Shown: piece after piece, positions 31,494-39,888 of the stretch | Numbering within the stretch: the first letter of the stretch is position 1 | Layout of the letters: every line of letters begins with the position of its first letter | From: a virus | Reading direction: 5' to 3' (one strand) | DNA length: 63,230 nt | IMG/VR virus record: IMGVR_UViG_3300005471_000015 | Coordinates: 1 to 63,230 of that record | Position numbers and translations under genes: made by a program | The notes under the pieces: model-generated | Databases searched by the model: none | The model's input: the letters and a program-made list of their open reading frames with translations, nothing else | Told to the model about the DNA's origin: nothing

Positions 31494-33218
31494 TCACGGG
31501 CAGGTCACGTCGCGCTGGAGACCGGTCTTACCGTTCGGGCAAATGCTGACCGTGTACACCCGAGACAGTGGGCACATCCGGACCATTGCCCACCCGGTTT
31601 CAGTGAACAGGTGGGTGACCTGGTTGGTGGCCAGCTTCGTGGAGTCGTACACCGAGTTCAGGGTGATGACGTCGCTGACGGCCCGGATCCAGGTGCCGGC
31701 CGGGTAGACCAGGAACTGCAGGGATCCCGGCAGCGCGCCCACCGGAGTATCCGAGCCCATGCCGGTGGCTGCACACGTGGCGAAGGCGTCCTGCCAGTCG
31801 TAGATGTACTGGACCCGGGCGCCACGGCAGGTGAACGCGGCCGTGATGGCGCTGTCGGCCAGGCACAGGACGTCAGGTCCGCTGCCGGTGCCGTTGCGCC
31901 GGATCCAGTCGGCCCGCATCTGGGCGAGGATCCAGAACGGCATGATCACTTCGAGGGTGGCGGACTGCTGCAGCCGCAGCCGGTACTTGATGTCGACGAT
32001 GGCCATTTCCACGGCACTGAACACCTGGGAGACCACCGACAGGTCCGTGGACCAGGGTGCTCCAGACAGGTTGACAGCGGTGGAGTCGGCGATGACGTCG
32101 CCGATCTGCTCCCGGTTGATCTGGTGGGCGGAGGAGGCGATCGCACCCCGGGTGAAGGTGGCCGTGAACTCTGGGTAGCCACGGATCGACAGGATGTTAC
32201 CGGTCAGACAGAGCCCGGTCACTCCGAGCCGGGTGTCGATGAAGCTGGGGCAAGGAATCTCCAGACACGTCTTCGTGGTACCGGAGGCCACCTGAGCCTC
32301 GGTCAGGTCGAAGAACCCGGTCGGCGTGGCACAGTTGCCGCCACCGAAGATCGAGTCGAACTCGATACCGGTGTTGTGCCGGATACCGCCCCGGCGGGCT
32401 TGCACCTCGGGGAAGTCGGCCAGGCCGTCGGTGGTGATCTGCAGACAGATGCTGTAGTCGGTCTCCGACGGGGCACACCACCCGGCCGCCGCGACCAGAG
32501 CGTCCCGGGTCGGGTCCTCCGCCAGGATCTCCTTGCGCCGGATCTCGGCTGACCGGAGCAGGGAGCCGCCCGGGAGACGCTTCTCGTCAGCAACGGCCAG
32601 GAGCTTGGCGTAGTCGGTGGCGTCCCCGTCGACGGAGAACTCGGCCGGGTAGTCCCGGACGAGCTGCGCCACCGGGTACATGATCGGGCCCTGGCCCTGC
32701 CGGTTGCCTACGGCGCCGTGGCTGGCGGAGCGGGCCTCGAAGGCTTTGGCCACGTCCAGCATGGTGTCCAGGCGCTGCCCGGCGGAGTAGTTGGGGACAC
32801 CGGCCGCCGCGACCAGGGTGGAGTAGCGGGGACGTTCGGAGGCAGCGGGCAGGTTCGGTTCAGGGGCCCGGTCGACGATGTCCGACAGGTTGACCTTGAT
32901 GACCTCGTTGCTGCTGGCGGTGACGGCCGCCGGCTCGTCTTCCTCGCCATCGGGTTCCGGCTCGTCGGGCTGGGTCTGCGGCTCCTCGGTGAGAGCGGAG
33001 AAGCGGCTGTTGCGCTTCTTGCGACCTTCCAGCTCCTCGGGCACGGTCACCCGGTGGAAGGTCTGCAGCTCCTCGGCATAGTCCAGGTCTTCGTCGGAGC
33101 AGGTGTCCGCCGACAGGGAGGCGATCAGGGTGTCGTATTCGGCCTTGGCCTGCTTACCCAGGTCCTGGAGGCCGGAGAAGGAAAACTGGCTAAGGTCTTC
33201 CGGAATCTGGAAAGACAT
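31494..33218 (-). CDS. Major capsid protein with N-terminal scaffold-like region
   Basis: 574 residues. Residues 1-130 are acidic and helical, like the delta/scaffold domain that is removed during maturation in HK97-type capsids. The remainder from about RYSTLVAAAGVPNYSAG holds the capsid domain with GGNCATPTGFFDL and a C-terminal TLNSVYDSTKLATNQVTHLFTETGWAM segment. Gene position and length fit the major capsid protein. Confidence 0.75.
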   Translation of the reverse strand: MSFQIPEDLSQFSFSGLQDLGKQAKAEYDTLIASLSADTCSDEDLDYAEELQTFHRVTVPEELEGRKKRNSRFSALTEEPQTQPDEPEPDGEEDEPAAVTASSNEVIKVNLSDIVDRAPEPNLPAASERPRYSTLVAAAGVPNYSAGQRLDTMLDVAKAFEARSASHGAVGNRQGQGPIMYPVAQLVRDYPAEFSVDGDATDYAKLLAVADEKRLPGGSLLRSAEIRRKEILAEDPTRDALVAAAGWCAPSETDYSICLQITTDGLADFPEVQARRGGIRHNTGIEFDSIFGGGNCATPTGFFDLTEAQVASGTTKTCLEIPCPSFIDTRLGVTGLCLTGNILSIRGYPEFTATFTRGAIASSAHQINREQIGDVIADSTAVNLSGAPWSTDLSVVSQVFSAVEMAIVDIKYRLRLQQSATLEVIMPFWILAQMRADWIRRNGTGSGPDVLCLADSAITAAFTCRGARVQYIYDWQDAFATCAATGMGSDTPVGALPGSLQFLVYPAGTWIRAVSDVITLNSVYDSTKLATNQVTHLFTETGWAMVRMCPLSRVYTVSICPNGKTGLQRDVTCP

Positions 33219-33355
33219 GCGTAGGGCCCTTTCGGGAGCGTCAGCGATTCAACACCCCCGGTGCAGGCCCACAGCATCAGCCACCGGAGTCCGGTTCGTA
33301 TGAAGGTACGGCCTACAAGCCAGCTACCTGATCTTTGCGTGACTATAACACCAGC

Positions 33356-33517
33356 TCAGATGCGAGAGAAGGTTCCGCCGCCTGCGCGTGTTACCGCCAC
33401 CCGTGCTTCATGCTCACTGTTGACGATCTCGGTTTGCCCACTGGGGAGTTTCACCTCGTACCGTTGCACGGACGTGCTGGTGGAGGGGCTGCTGTTCGGA
33501 TTTCCGCAGTTGCACAT
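33356..33517 (-). CDS. 53-residue protein between capsid and giant gene
   Basis: A short frame with a strong site, GGCAGGAG, before ATG 33517. It starts MCNCGNPN, continues with VQRYEVKLPSGQTEIVNSEHEA and ends in GGGTFSRI. Short proteins of this build (Cys-rich tip, one beta-hairpin, late Gly cluster) are common next to actinophage capsid genes. Too small for automatic detection thresholds but well supported by start site and codon use. Confidence 0.7.
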   Translation of the reverse strand: MCNCGNPNSSPSTSTSVQRYEVKLPSGQTEIVNSEHEARVAVTRAGGGTFSRI

Positions 33518-33519
33518 GA

Positions 33520-36500
33520 TCAAACTCCTGCCAGTGAGAACTCACCCTTTACCCGGGGAATGAGTTGATCTCTAGTGTCCTTGTCCTCCCACAGTTTCTC
33601 AAGTTCCCGAATAGCCTGAGAGATGGCCCGACTAGCTTGGAATCTCCCCTCCTGGCTCTCATGAGGCAAGTTGAGCTGTATGTCCCGAAGCCCAGCGATA
33701 AGCCGTAGCCCGCGAAGACGACCACCCTGGAAGTCCTGAGCGATTTTCAGCAGCTTGTCGACCTCGCTGTCCTCCTGGCTTCGATGGAACCCGGGACGAT
33801 CGACCGCCCCCCGGGCTACCGGGATCTTGAGCAGCTCGTCCATCAGCGTGCGCAGGGGGCCGGGTGTTCCGTCCGGGAGGCTGACACTCCGCTTCGGAGC
33901 GTCCAGTTCCCGAACCATCCCAGTAACACCACGACGAGCAGCCGAGCCCTCAGGAAGTCTCTGCTCCAGACGTTTCAATTCTTCGATGAGTTGGTCCTGG
34001 GAGATGTCGCCTCGGACGGCACGAGTGGCCAGCTTCCCAACCACGTTGGACAACGGCTCCCCGTTCACGTCCATGAGGCGATCCTGGCCCATGTCTTCCA
34101 AGCCGGTGCCGATGACGCCGTCAGAGTGGAACTCCACCGGGCCACCCGTGCCCAACATGCCCCAGTCATTATGGATCTCGGGAGCAGTGGACCGGGCACC
34201 GGAGACCACTCCCCTGGCACTAGGCGCCTCGGGTGCACTGGGTGCCGCCTTCTTGGCCGGGGTGCGACCCTTGCCTTCCTGTTGAATGAAGGTGCCGAGG
34301 CGGCGCAGGTAGTCGGCGCTGGCCTTGCGCCGTGCGATCAAGGTGTCACGGTCATAGTCGACCTTGTAGCGACGTCCTTCCTCGTTCAGGTCGGCCCGGG
34401 ACACTTGAGCGGCACGCTCCCGCAGCCACCGGGCCACATCAGTCGGGGACTCCCCACCCTGGAGCCGGCGATTGGCCTCATCGGTGGCGCCAGCGGCTCC
34501 GCTGAACATGGGGAAGTCCGGTGCACTGATCCCAGCCTCCTTGGCCCGGACTCCCAGGGACACCCGGACAGGGGTGACGCTTTCACGGATCGCTGCCGAG
34601 TTCAGCCGTGGCTGAACATGCCGGTCCAGGATGGCGTCCCGCAGTCCACGCTTAGTCCGTGGTGCCTTGATCCCGGACTGTGTGGCCAGGCGCCGTAGCT
34701 CGACCATGGTCAAGCCTTCCAGGGCGTTGTCGCCCTGGTCCCTGGTCTTGGCCCGGCTCATCTCCTCCAGGGCGTTGTCGATGATCCGTTTCTGCAGGTC
34801 GTCGATCTGCTGGTCCCTGGTGCGGACCTCCGGGGCCACCTTGGCGGGGGCAGCCTTCCGGGGTGGTGCCACCATCCGCCACTGGCCTCTTGGCTGACGG
34901 CTGGTGATGTCCCTGGGCGTGTTGCCGGTCCCGAGCGACGGGTCATCCCGCCATTCACCCGAAGCACGATGCTGTCGCTGGCCGATGTACCCACCGTTCC
35001 CGTCGGCCACGACCCGGACGTCTGTGTTGGCGGCCGACAGGTAGCCCTCCGCCCGCACAGTTCCCTTGGGCTCTGGTGCTTTGGCGGGGGCAGTCTTCTT
35101 GGCGGACCGGCGTCGGACCCCACGGATCCGCTCAGCGAAGTCACGGAGACCCTGAGCCCTGGATCTACCTTCCTGAAGGTTCCGCTCCCGTAGGGCGTTC
35201 TCCTCTGGAGTGCGCCGCTCCCCGCCACCGATCTCCCAGTTGCCGTACAAGATGCCCGTGCTGTCGGCCCGAGCCCTCGCATGCCCATCTACCCGTTCAG
35301 CAATCTGTCGAGGTGTCAGTTTGCCCTGGTCAAGATCGCCTTGAACATCGGAGATCGTCTTCGGGTCAACGTCCAGGCCCTGGGCCAGGAGCCCGGCGTC
35401 GACCCGCTCCCGTTCACGAGGAACCTCGGGTGCCGCCTTCTTCGCTACCTTGGCTGGGATCGCCTTGGCGGCCTTCTTCGCCGCCCGCCGGTCCACCTCT
35501 CGCTGAAGCACCTGACGCAGAAGGTCCTGAAACATTTCGTTCGGGTTGTTACCGTTCGGCGGGTCCAGGCCAGCCTCCTTGGCCGCCGCCCGCATGTCAT
35601 CAGGGGTGGCGTCCTTGAGGAACTCAAACTCGACCGGGTTGGTGACCTTCGCTTCCTCAAGCGTGGGGACATCCTGCTGCTGGTGGCCACGCAGCCACCG
35701 GGCGTGGGCCTCGTGAGCGTTGATGGCGGCCTGAAGGTTGGCCCGGTGCCGCTCCAGCCGGCTCCGCTCGTCAGGGCTCAGGTCGGTCTGGTTCAGGTTG
35801 GCGTCAACTTCGATCAGGTCTTCCTTGTTGAACGCCACCTCACTTTCGAACCGACGGACGGCCTCCTCCGGGGTGATGCGCCCGGCCAACAGGTCGCCGG
35901 TGATCTCTTCCTGGCTCTTGCGGGCGGAGCCGGGGGGCGCTTGCGGGAGCCCGGCTTCGCTGATGGCCTGGCGTAGTTCCTTGCGGCGGGGGGCGTTGTC
36001 GACAGGGGTGTCAGCCCGGGGCCCGGCTACGGACCCTTCAGGGACGAGCCTGGCGCCACGTGCCTCTTTGGCGTCGACCTTCTCCACGGTGGCCTTGCGC
36101 AGTTGAACGTCTTCACCGGGACCGACACGGGCCGTGTAGCCGGGTCGGACGATACGGACCGTGTCCCCTTCACGCAGCCCTTTGCCTTCATGGACCCTCG
36201 GGTTGAAGGCGATCGTGTCCCCGACGTGGCCAACGTGGAACACGCCTTCACGGTCGGTGAGCCGCTGCGCCTCCAACAGGATCCGGTCGTTGTTGTTGGT
36301 GTCCACCGCATCGAGGAGCGGCTGAAGGTCCGCCTCGGGGATCCCTGCCTGCTTGGCCCGATTGCGGATCCGAGACACCAGGGCGGTGGAGGACGCTTCG
36401 TCGTGGACCAGTTGCTCGACCTCGGTGCCAAGATCCCCGAAGCCACGGGCCCGGTCGATGTGAGCCTGACGCGTACGGGCACGTTCTTCTGCTGTAGTCG

Positions 36501-39500
36501 GCAACAGGCCACCCTCACCTGGGCGCCGACCCCTGAAGCCACGGGTGGCAATGGAGTCGCGACGTCGGCCAACGGTAGCTTCAACAATCTCGTGCCGTAG
36601 CTCAGGAATCGTTTTACCACTAGCTCCTGGCACATTCAGCTCTTTGGCCATTTCCAGGAGCTGAGCCTTGCGGGTATTGGCGAGGAGAGCTGCCGCCTCC
36701 TCGCGACTCATCGGGTTTTCCCAGTTGGCATTCAATTGATCAAGGAGACCTGTTGCGGGAGTCTCGGGGCCCCCGGCGCCTCGGAAATGCTCCCTGATTG
36801 CATCGAGCACTTCGCCCTGATGCGTGGACCGGCCCATGGTCTTGATCCCAAGCTCACGGGCCAGGGTGCGACGTTGCGGCTGCGTCAACGGGGCCAGGAC
36901 CCCGTCGAGATAGTCTCCTCGCTGGTTCTCGGGGGTGGCCAGGATCCGTTGACGAACGGTGGAGGCGTTGGGGACGCCGCCGACGCCACGGCCGCCACTG
37001 AACCTGCGTTCACCCTCGTTGCCGCTCAGGATCAGACTGACAAGCTCATCGCGACGCATCCGGCTCAACGGCTTCATGTAGCCCTGTTTGACTACCGCCT
37101 CATTGGGCTCCATGCCGTTGATGCGGGCGTACTCGCGAAGCTGGGTGACGGTCGGCTTCTCGCCCTCGAACAGCTCCCGGATCCGCTGCTCGTTGGCCGG
37201 TAGCTCAGGGGCAGCCTTCTTGGCCGGGGGTACCTTCCTGGCGGGTGCCGGTGCCTGCTCCCCGCGCAGGTGTGCCTTGATCCGGTCCTTGGTCCAGCTT
37301 TGAGGGACCTTGAGGTCGCGCTTCTTGGCCTCGTCCAGAAGCTGCGCCTTGGTCATCTTGTCCAGGGGGTCACCCGGAGCCTCGGGTGCCGCCTTCTTGG
37401 CTGCCTTTTTCCCTGGGATCAGGTCGGCGGCGGACTTCATCAGCACCTCATGGGTGCGGCGCAACTCCTCACGGTTGGGTTCCTTCGGGGCACTTGGGAC
37501 CTCTTTGCGTACTGCCTGACGAACTGCCGCGCGGGAGGCAGTTTCCTCCGGGGTCAGGCCCCCGGGTGCCGCCTTCTTGGCTGCCGGGGCCTTGGCCGCC
37601 TTCTTGGCAGGGGCCTCGGGGGCAGAGACCTCCGGCGTTCCCTCCACCCTGTAGAAGGTGTTCTGCCCGTAGTAACCGGCGGTACTTGCCTCTGTCCCGT
37701 CAGGCAGGGTGCCATGAAGGATGTAGTTGTTGCCACTCTCCCGTTCGTTACGGGTGACCGTAAGTGGAACCGAGCCAGTCTTCTTCCTGGTGCGTAGCCA
37801 TGTCGGTTTGCCATCAGCCGTCTTGCCGGGTTCGACCCAGACCACATCTCCCGGTTTGATCCGGGTGGCACTGACGCCCTCTCCGATTTTGAGGCCAGCG
37901 GTACTTGGAGCCGCTTCCGGTACAGCCTTCTTGACCGCTGGAGCCTTGGCCACCTTGGCGGGGACGACGGGTACCTCGGGAGCAGGGGGCACTTTACCTT
38001 CGCGCTTGTCCCTGATGGCCTGTTGAATGGTGGCCTTGGTGGCTCGTTTGGGCAGGTCGACGTTCTCATCCAGGGCGATCTTGCGCAGTTCACTGACCGT
38101 AGTATCAAGATCAGTCTTAGGCTCGGGTGCAGCCTTCTTGACCGCCTTCTTCCTCGGGGTCAGCCCCTCCTGCTTCGGCAGTCCGGCCTGCGTGCGGGGG
38201 ACAGCCTTCTTGGCTACCTTCTTCTCCGGTGCCGGACTCGGGGCGACCTCCTCCAGGCCGTACTGCTTCGCGATCACATCCCGCAGACCTTGGAACGCCT
38301 GAATATCGGCCTCTTTGTTGACCTCTTCCTCGTGCATGCGACGAGGAAGCATCCCCGTCGTGTCACCGACTATCTCGCCTCGCCTCATGCGGGCGATGTC
38401 GGCGTCCAGCTCCCGGAGCGCATCGACCGGGTCCTTCCTCCCGTTCTGGACCCCCAGGTATGCCTCGTTCCACGTCCGACGGCGTGGACCGACAGTCGGG
38501 GACTGGACCTTGGCGTCGAGGACGGCCCGCTTCAGGTCCACGGTCCGCTGAGGCAAAGGTGCCTGCTCCGGTGCTGTCGGCGCGGGCGCTGGTTGGGCTC
38601 CTCCGGCCGGCGCCCCTCCAACCCGCCCTACATGAGGTTCCGTGCGAGGCTCCGGTTGCCCGGTGAGCTGGGCAACGCGTCGCTCCTCGGCAAGCTGAGC
38701 CGGGGACCTCTGCACGGGTCCGGCCTGTGCTGCCGCCTCCCGACGTAGCTGCTCAGCCCGCTGCTGCTTCGCCTCGTCCGGCTGACCTTCTCGCTTACCC
38801 AGGCTCTGGCTGACGTCACGGATGCGTTGCTCACGCTGCGCAGAGGGCACATGGCCTTCACCAATGGGCCCGCCGATGGGTTCCGGGGTGTCATGGCCAC
38901 CGTGAGGTTCGGCCATGACGTACATGGTCCAGCCGCCGGTGCCATCCTGACGGATTTTGGTGATCCGTAAGGGCTGGTTGCGGTCGAGCAGGATCGAGCT
39001 GTCACTGGGCCCGGCGGCCGGGACAACAACCTTGGTCCCCTTCTTCGCGGCCACCACGATCCGCACACTGCCCTGGGGCGCTCCGGCCGGGGGCTCCCCC
39101 ATGGTGTGCAGGCTGTAGCCACGGTCAGCGACCAGGCGTCCCGACAGGCCCCGGATGCCCGGGTTGGTGTCGGCGTCGGTACCGGCGGCCGTCTCCGGGC
39201 TGAACCCGAACGCATCCACGCCAACGACCCGGGACAGGATGGCGTCGTCGGGCAGCTCGGTCGCCGACCGGTCCATCATGTCGACGAACTTCTTCGTCGA
39301 CGGCTCGTCGGGGGTGCCGTCGAACAGGTCGGCGTTGGTGTGGATCAGGTCATGGCGTAGCCGGATATGGTCCAGGCGGCCCATGCGTCGGGCGCCCTGG
39401 CGGCTGGCGATGTTCTGCAGGTACTGGTTGGCTTGGCCCTGGTTCTGGAAGGTGCGCGGCCGGAAGTTGCGCAGGAAGTCCAGCACTGCGCCCAGGATGC

Positions 39501-39597
39501 CTTTGGAGATACCAGCCTTGTGGATCCAGCGCCCATTGGGGCCCCGAGGGTGTTCCAGTTCCTCGGCAGCGCCCCAGGCGTCACCAATACCTGCCAC
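33520..39597 (-). CDS. Giant head-operon protein: ADP-ribosyltransferase-like domain, SAP-like repeats, K/A/P linkers
   Basis: 2025 residues. About residues 115-235 resemble an exotoxin-type ADP-ribosyltransferase (LSRVVG, RGYSLHTMGEPPAG, VRIVVAAKKGTKV, SSILLDRNQPLRI), but the E-x-E before the last strand reads S-S, so activity is doubtful. Six short helix pairs with LRxxA...L patterns near residues 500, 750, 815, 915, 975 and 1630 look like SAP/Rho-N domains, which bind nucleic acid. Between them are AKKAAPAKKA linkers like histone H1 tails. Encoded between prohead genes and capsid, it is probably packaged and perhaps injected (inference). Confidence 0.7.
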   Translation of the reverse strand: MAGIGDAWGAAEELEHPRGPNGRWIHKAGISKGILGAVLDFLRNFRPRTFQNQGQANQYLQNIASRQGARRMGRLDHIRLRHDLIHTNADLFDGTPDEPSTKKFVDMMDRSATELPDDAILSRVVGVDAFGFSPETAAGTDADTNPGIRGLSGRLVADRGYSLHTMGEPPAGAPQGSVRIVVAAKKGTKVVVPAAGPSDSSILLDRNQPLRITKIRQDGTGGWTMYVMAEPHGGHDTPEPIGGPIGEGHVPSAQREQRIRDVSQSLGKREGQPDEAKQQRAEQLRREAAAQAGPVQRSPAQLAEERRVAQLTGQPEPRTEPHVGRVGGAPAGGAQPAPAPTAPEQAPLPQRTVDLKRAVLDAKVQSPTVGPRRRTWNEAYLGVQNGRKDPVDALRELDADIARMRRGEIVGDTTGMLPRRMHEEEVNKEADIQAFQGLRDVIAKQYGLEEVAPSPAPEKKVAKKAVPRTQAGLPKQEGLTPRKKAVKKAAPEPKTDLDTTVSELRKIALDENVDLPKRATKATIQQAIRDKREGKVPPAPEVPVVPAKVAKAPAVKKAVPEAAPSTAGLKIGEGVSATRIKPGDVVWVEPGKTADGKPTWLRTRKKTGSVPLTVTRNERESGNNYILHGTLPDGTEASTAGYYGQNTFYRVEGTPEVSAPEAPAKKAAKAPAAKKAAPGGLTPEETASRAAVRQAVRKEVPSAPKEPNREELRRTHEVLMKSAADLIPGKKAAKKAAPEAPGDPLDKMTKAQLLDEAKKRDLKVPQSWTKDRIKAHLRGEQAPAPARKVPPAKKAAPELPANEQRIRELFEGEKPTVTQLREYARINGMEPNEAVVKQGYMKPLSRMRRDELVSLILSGNEGERRFSGGRGVGGVPNASTVRQRILATPENQRGDYLDGVLAPLTQPQRRTLARELGIKTMGRSTHQGEVLDAIREHFRGAGGPETPATGLLDQLNANWENPMSREEAAALLANTRKAQLLEMAKELNVPGASGKTIPELRHEIVEATVGRRRDSIATRGFRGRRPGEGGLLPTTAEERARTRQAHIDRARGFGDLGTEVEQLVHDEASSTALVSRIRNRAKQAGIPEADLQPLLDAVDTNNNDRILLEAQRLTDREGVFHVGHVGDTIAFNPRVHEGKGLREGDTVRIVRPGYTARVGPGEDVQLRKATVEKVDAKEARGARLVPEGSVAGPRADTPVDNAPRRKELRQAISEAGLPQAPPGSARKSQEEITGDLLAGRITPEEAVRRFESEVAFNKEDLIEVDANLNQTDLSPDERSRLERHRANLQAAINAHEAHARWLRGHQQQDVPTLEEAKVTNPVEFEFLKDATPDDMRAAAKEAGLDPPNGNNPNEMFQDLLRQVLQREVDRRAAKKAAKAIPAKVAKKAAPEVPRERERVDAGLLAQGLDVDPKTISDVQGDLDQGKLTPRQIAERVDGHARARADSTGILYGNWEIGGGERRTPEENALRERNLQEGRSRAQGLRDFAERIRGVRRRSAKKTAPAKAPEPKGTVRAEGYLSAANTDVRVVADGNGGYIGQRQHRASGEWRDDPSLGTGNTPRDITSRQPRGQWRMVAPPRKAAPAKVAPEVRTRDQQIDDLQKRIIDNALEEMSRAKTRDQGDNALEGLTMVELRRLATQSGIKAPRTKRGLRDAILDRHVQPRLNSAAIRESVTPVRVSLGVRAKEAGISAPDFPMFSGAAGATDEANRRLQGGESPTDVARWLRERAAQVSRADLNEEGRRYKVDYDRDTLIARRKASADYLRRLGTFIQQEGKGRTPAKKAAPSAPEAPSARGVVSGARSTAPEIHNDWGMLGTGGPVEFHSDGVIGTGLEDMGQDRLMDVNGEPLSNVVGKLATRAVRGDISQDQLIEELKRLEQRLPEGSAARRGVTGMVRELDAPKRSVSLPDGTPGPLRTLMDELLKIPVARGAVDRPGFHRSQEDSEVDKLLKIAQDFQGGRLRGLRLIAGLRDIQLNLPHESQEGRFQASRAISQAIRELEKLWEDKDTRDQLIPRVKGEFSLAGV

Positions 39598-39600
39598 AAC

Positions 39601-39888
39601 TCACCCCTGGGGTTGCGCCTGAGCCTGTGGCTGCGGGGGCGGGGCACCGGCTGGCGACCCTCCCTGGTCCGCGCCCTGGACAACATTCTGTTCGCCAGCC
39701 GGCTCGTCCAGGATAGAGAAGCGGGCGAACATCATCATTTTCAACATCTCATCCGGGGGCGGTGGCCACGGGTTGTTGGGATCAATGTCGGCCTCGGTGT
39801 CCGGGGGCGCCATCGTGGCGCCCGGCTGCGGTGGTGGTTGTTCCGGGGGCGGCACCGCAGCCGGGGCCGGCTGTACGGGAGCGGTCAC
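39601..39888 (-). CDS. Pro/Gln-rich small head-operon protein
   Basis: 95 residues, starting in an overlap with the preceding gene. Dominated by Pro, Ala and Gln at both ends, with one helical segment DEMLKMMMFARFSILDEP in the centre. Possibly a scaffold or tether. No family. Confidence 0.55.
   Translation of the reverse strand: MTAPVQPAPAAVPPPEQPPPQPGATMAPPDTEADIDPNNPWPPPPDEMLKMMMFARFSILDEPAGEQNVVQGADQGGSPAGAPPPQPQAQAQPQG

Noticed and set aside
31611-32552. 313-residue rightward frame opposite the capsid gene
   Set aside because: Antisense shadow with typical Gly/Asp/Arg bias.
33241-33360. tRNA on the minus strand
   Set aside because: Contains GTA and stem fragments but no T-loop consensus and no acceptor pairing.
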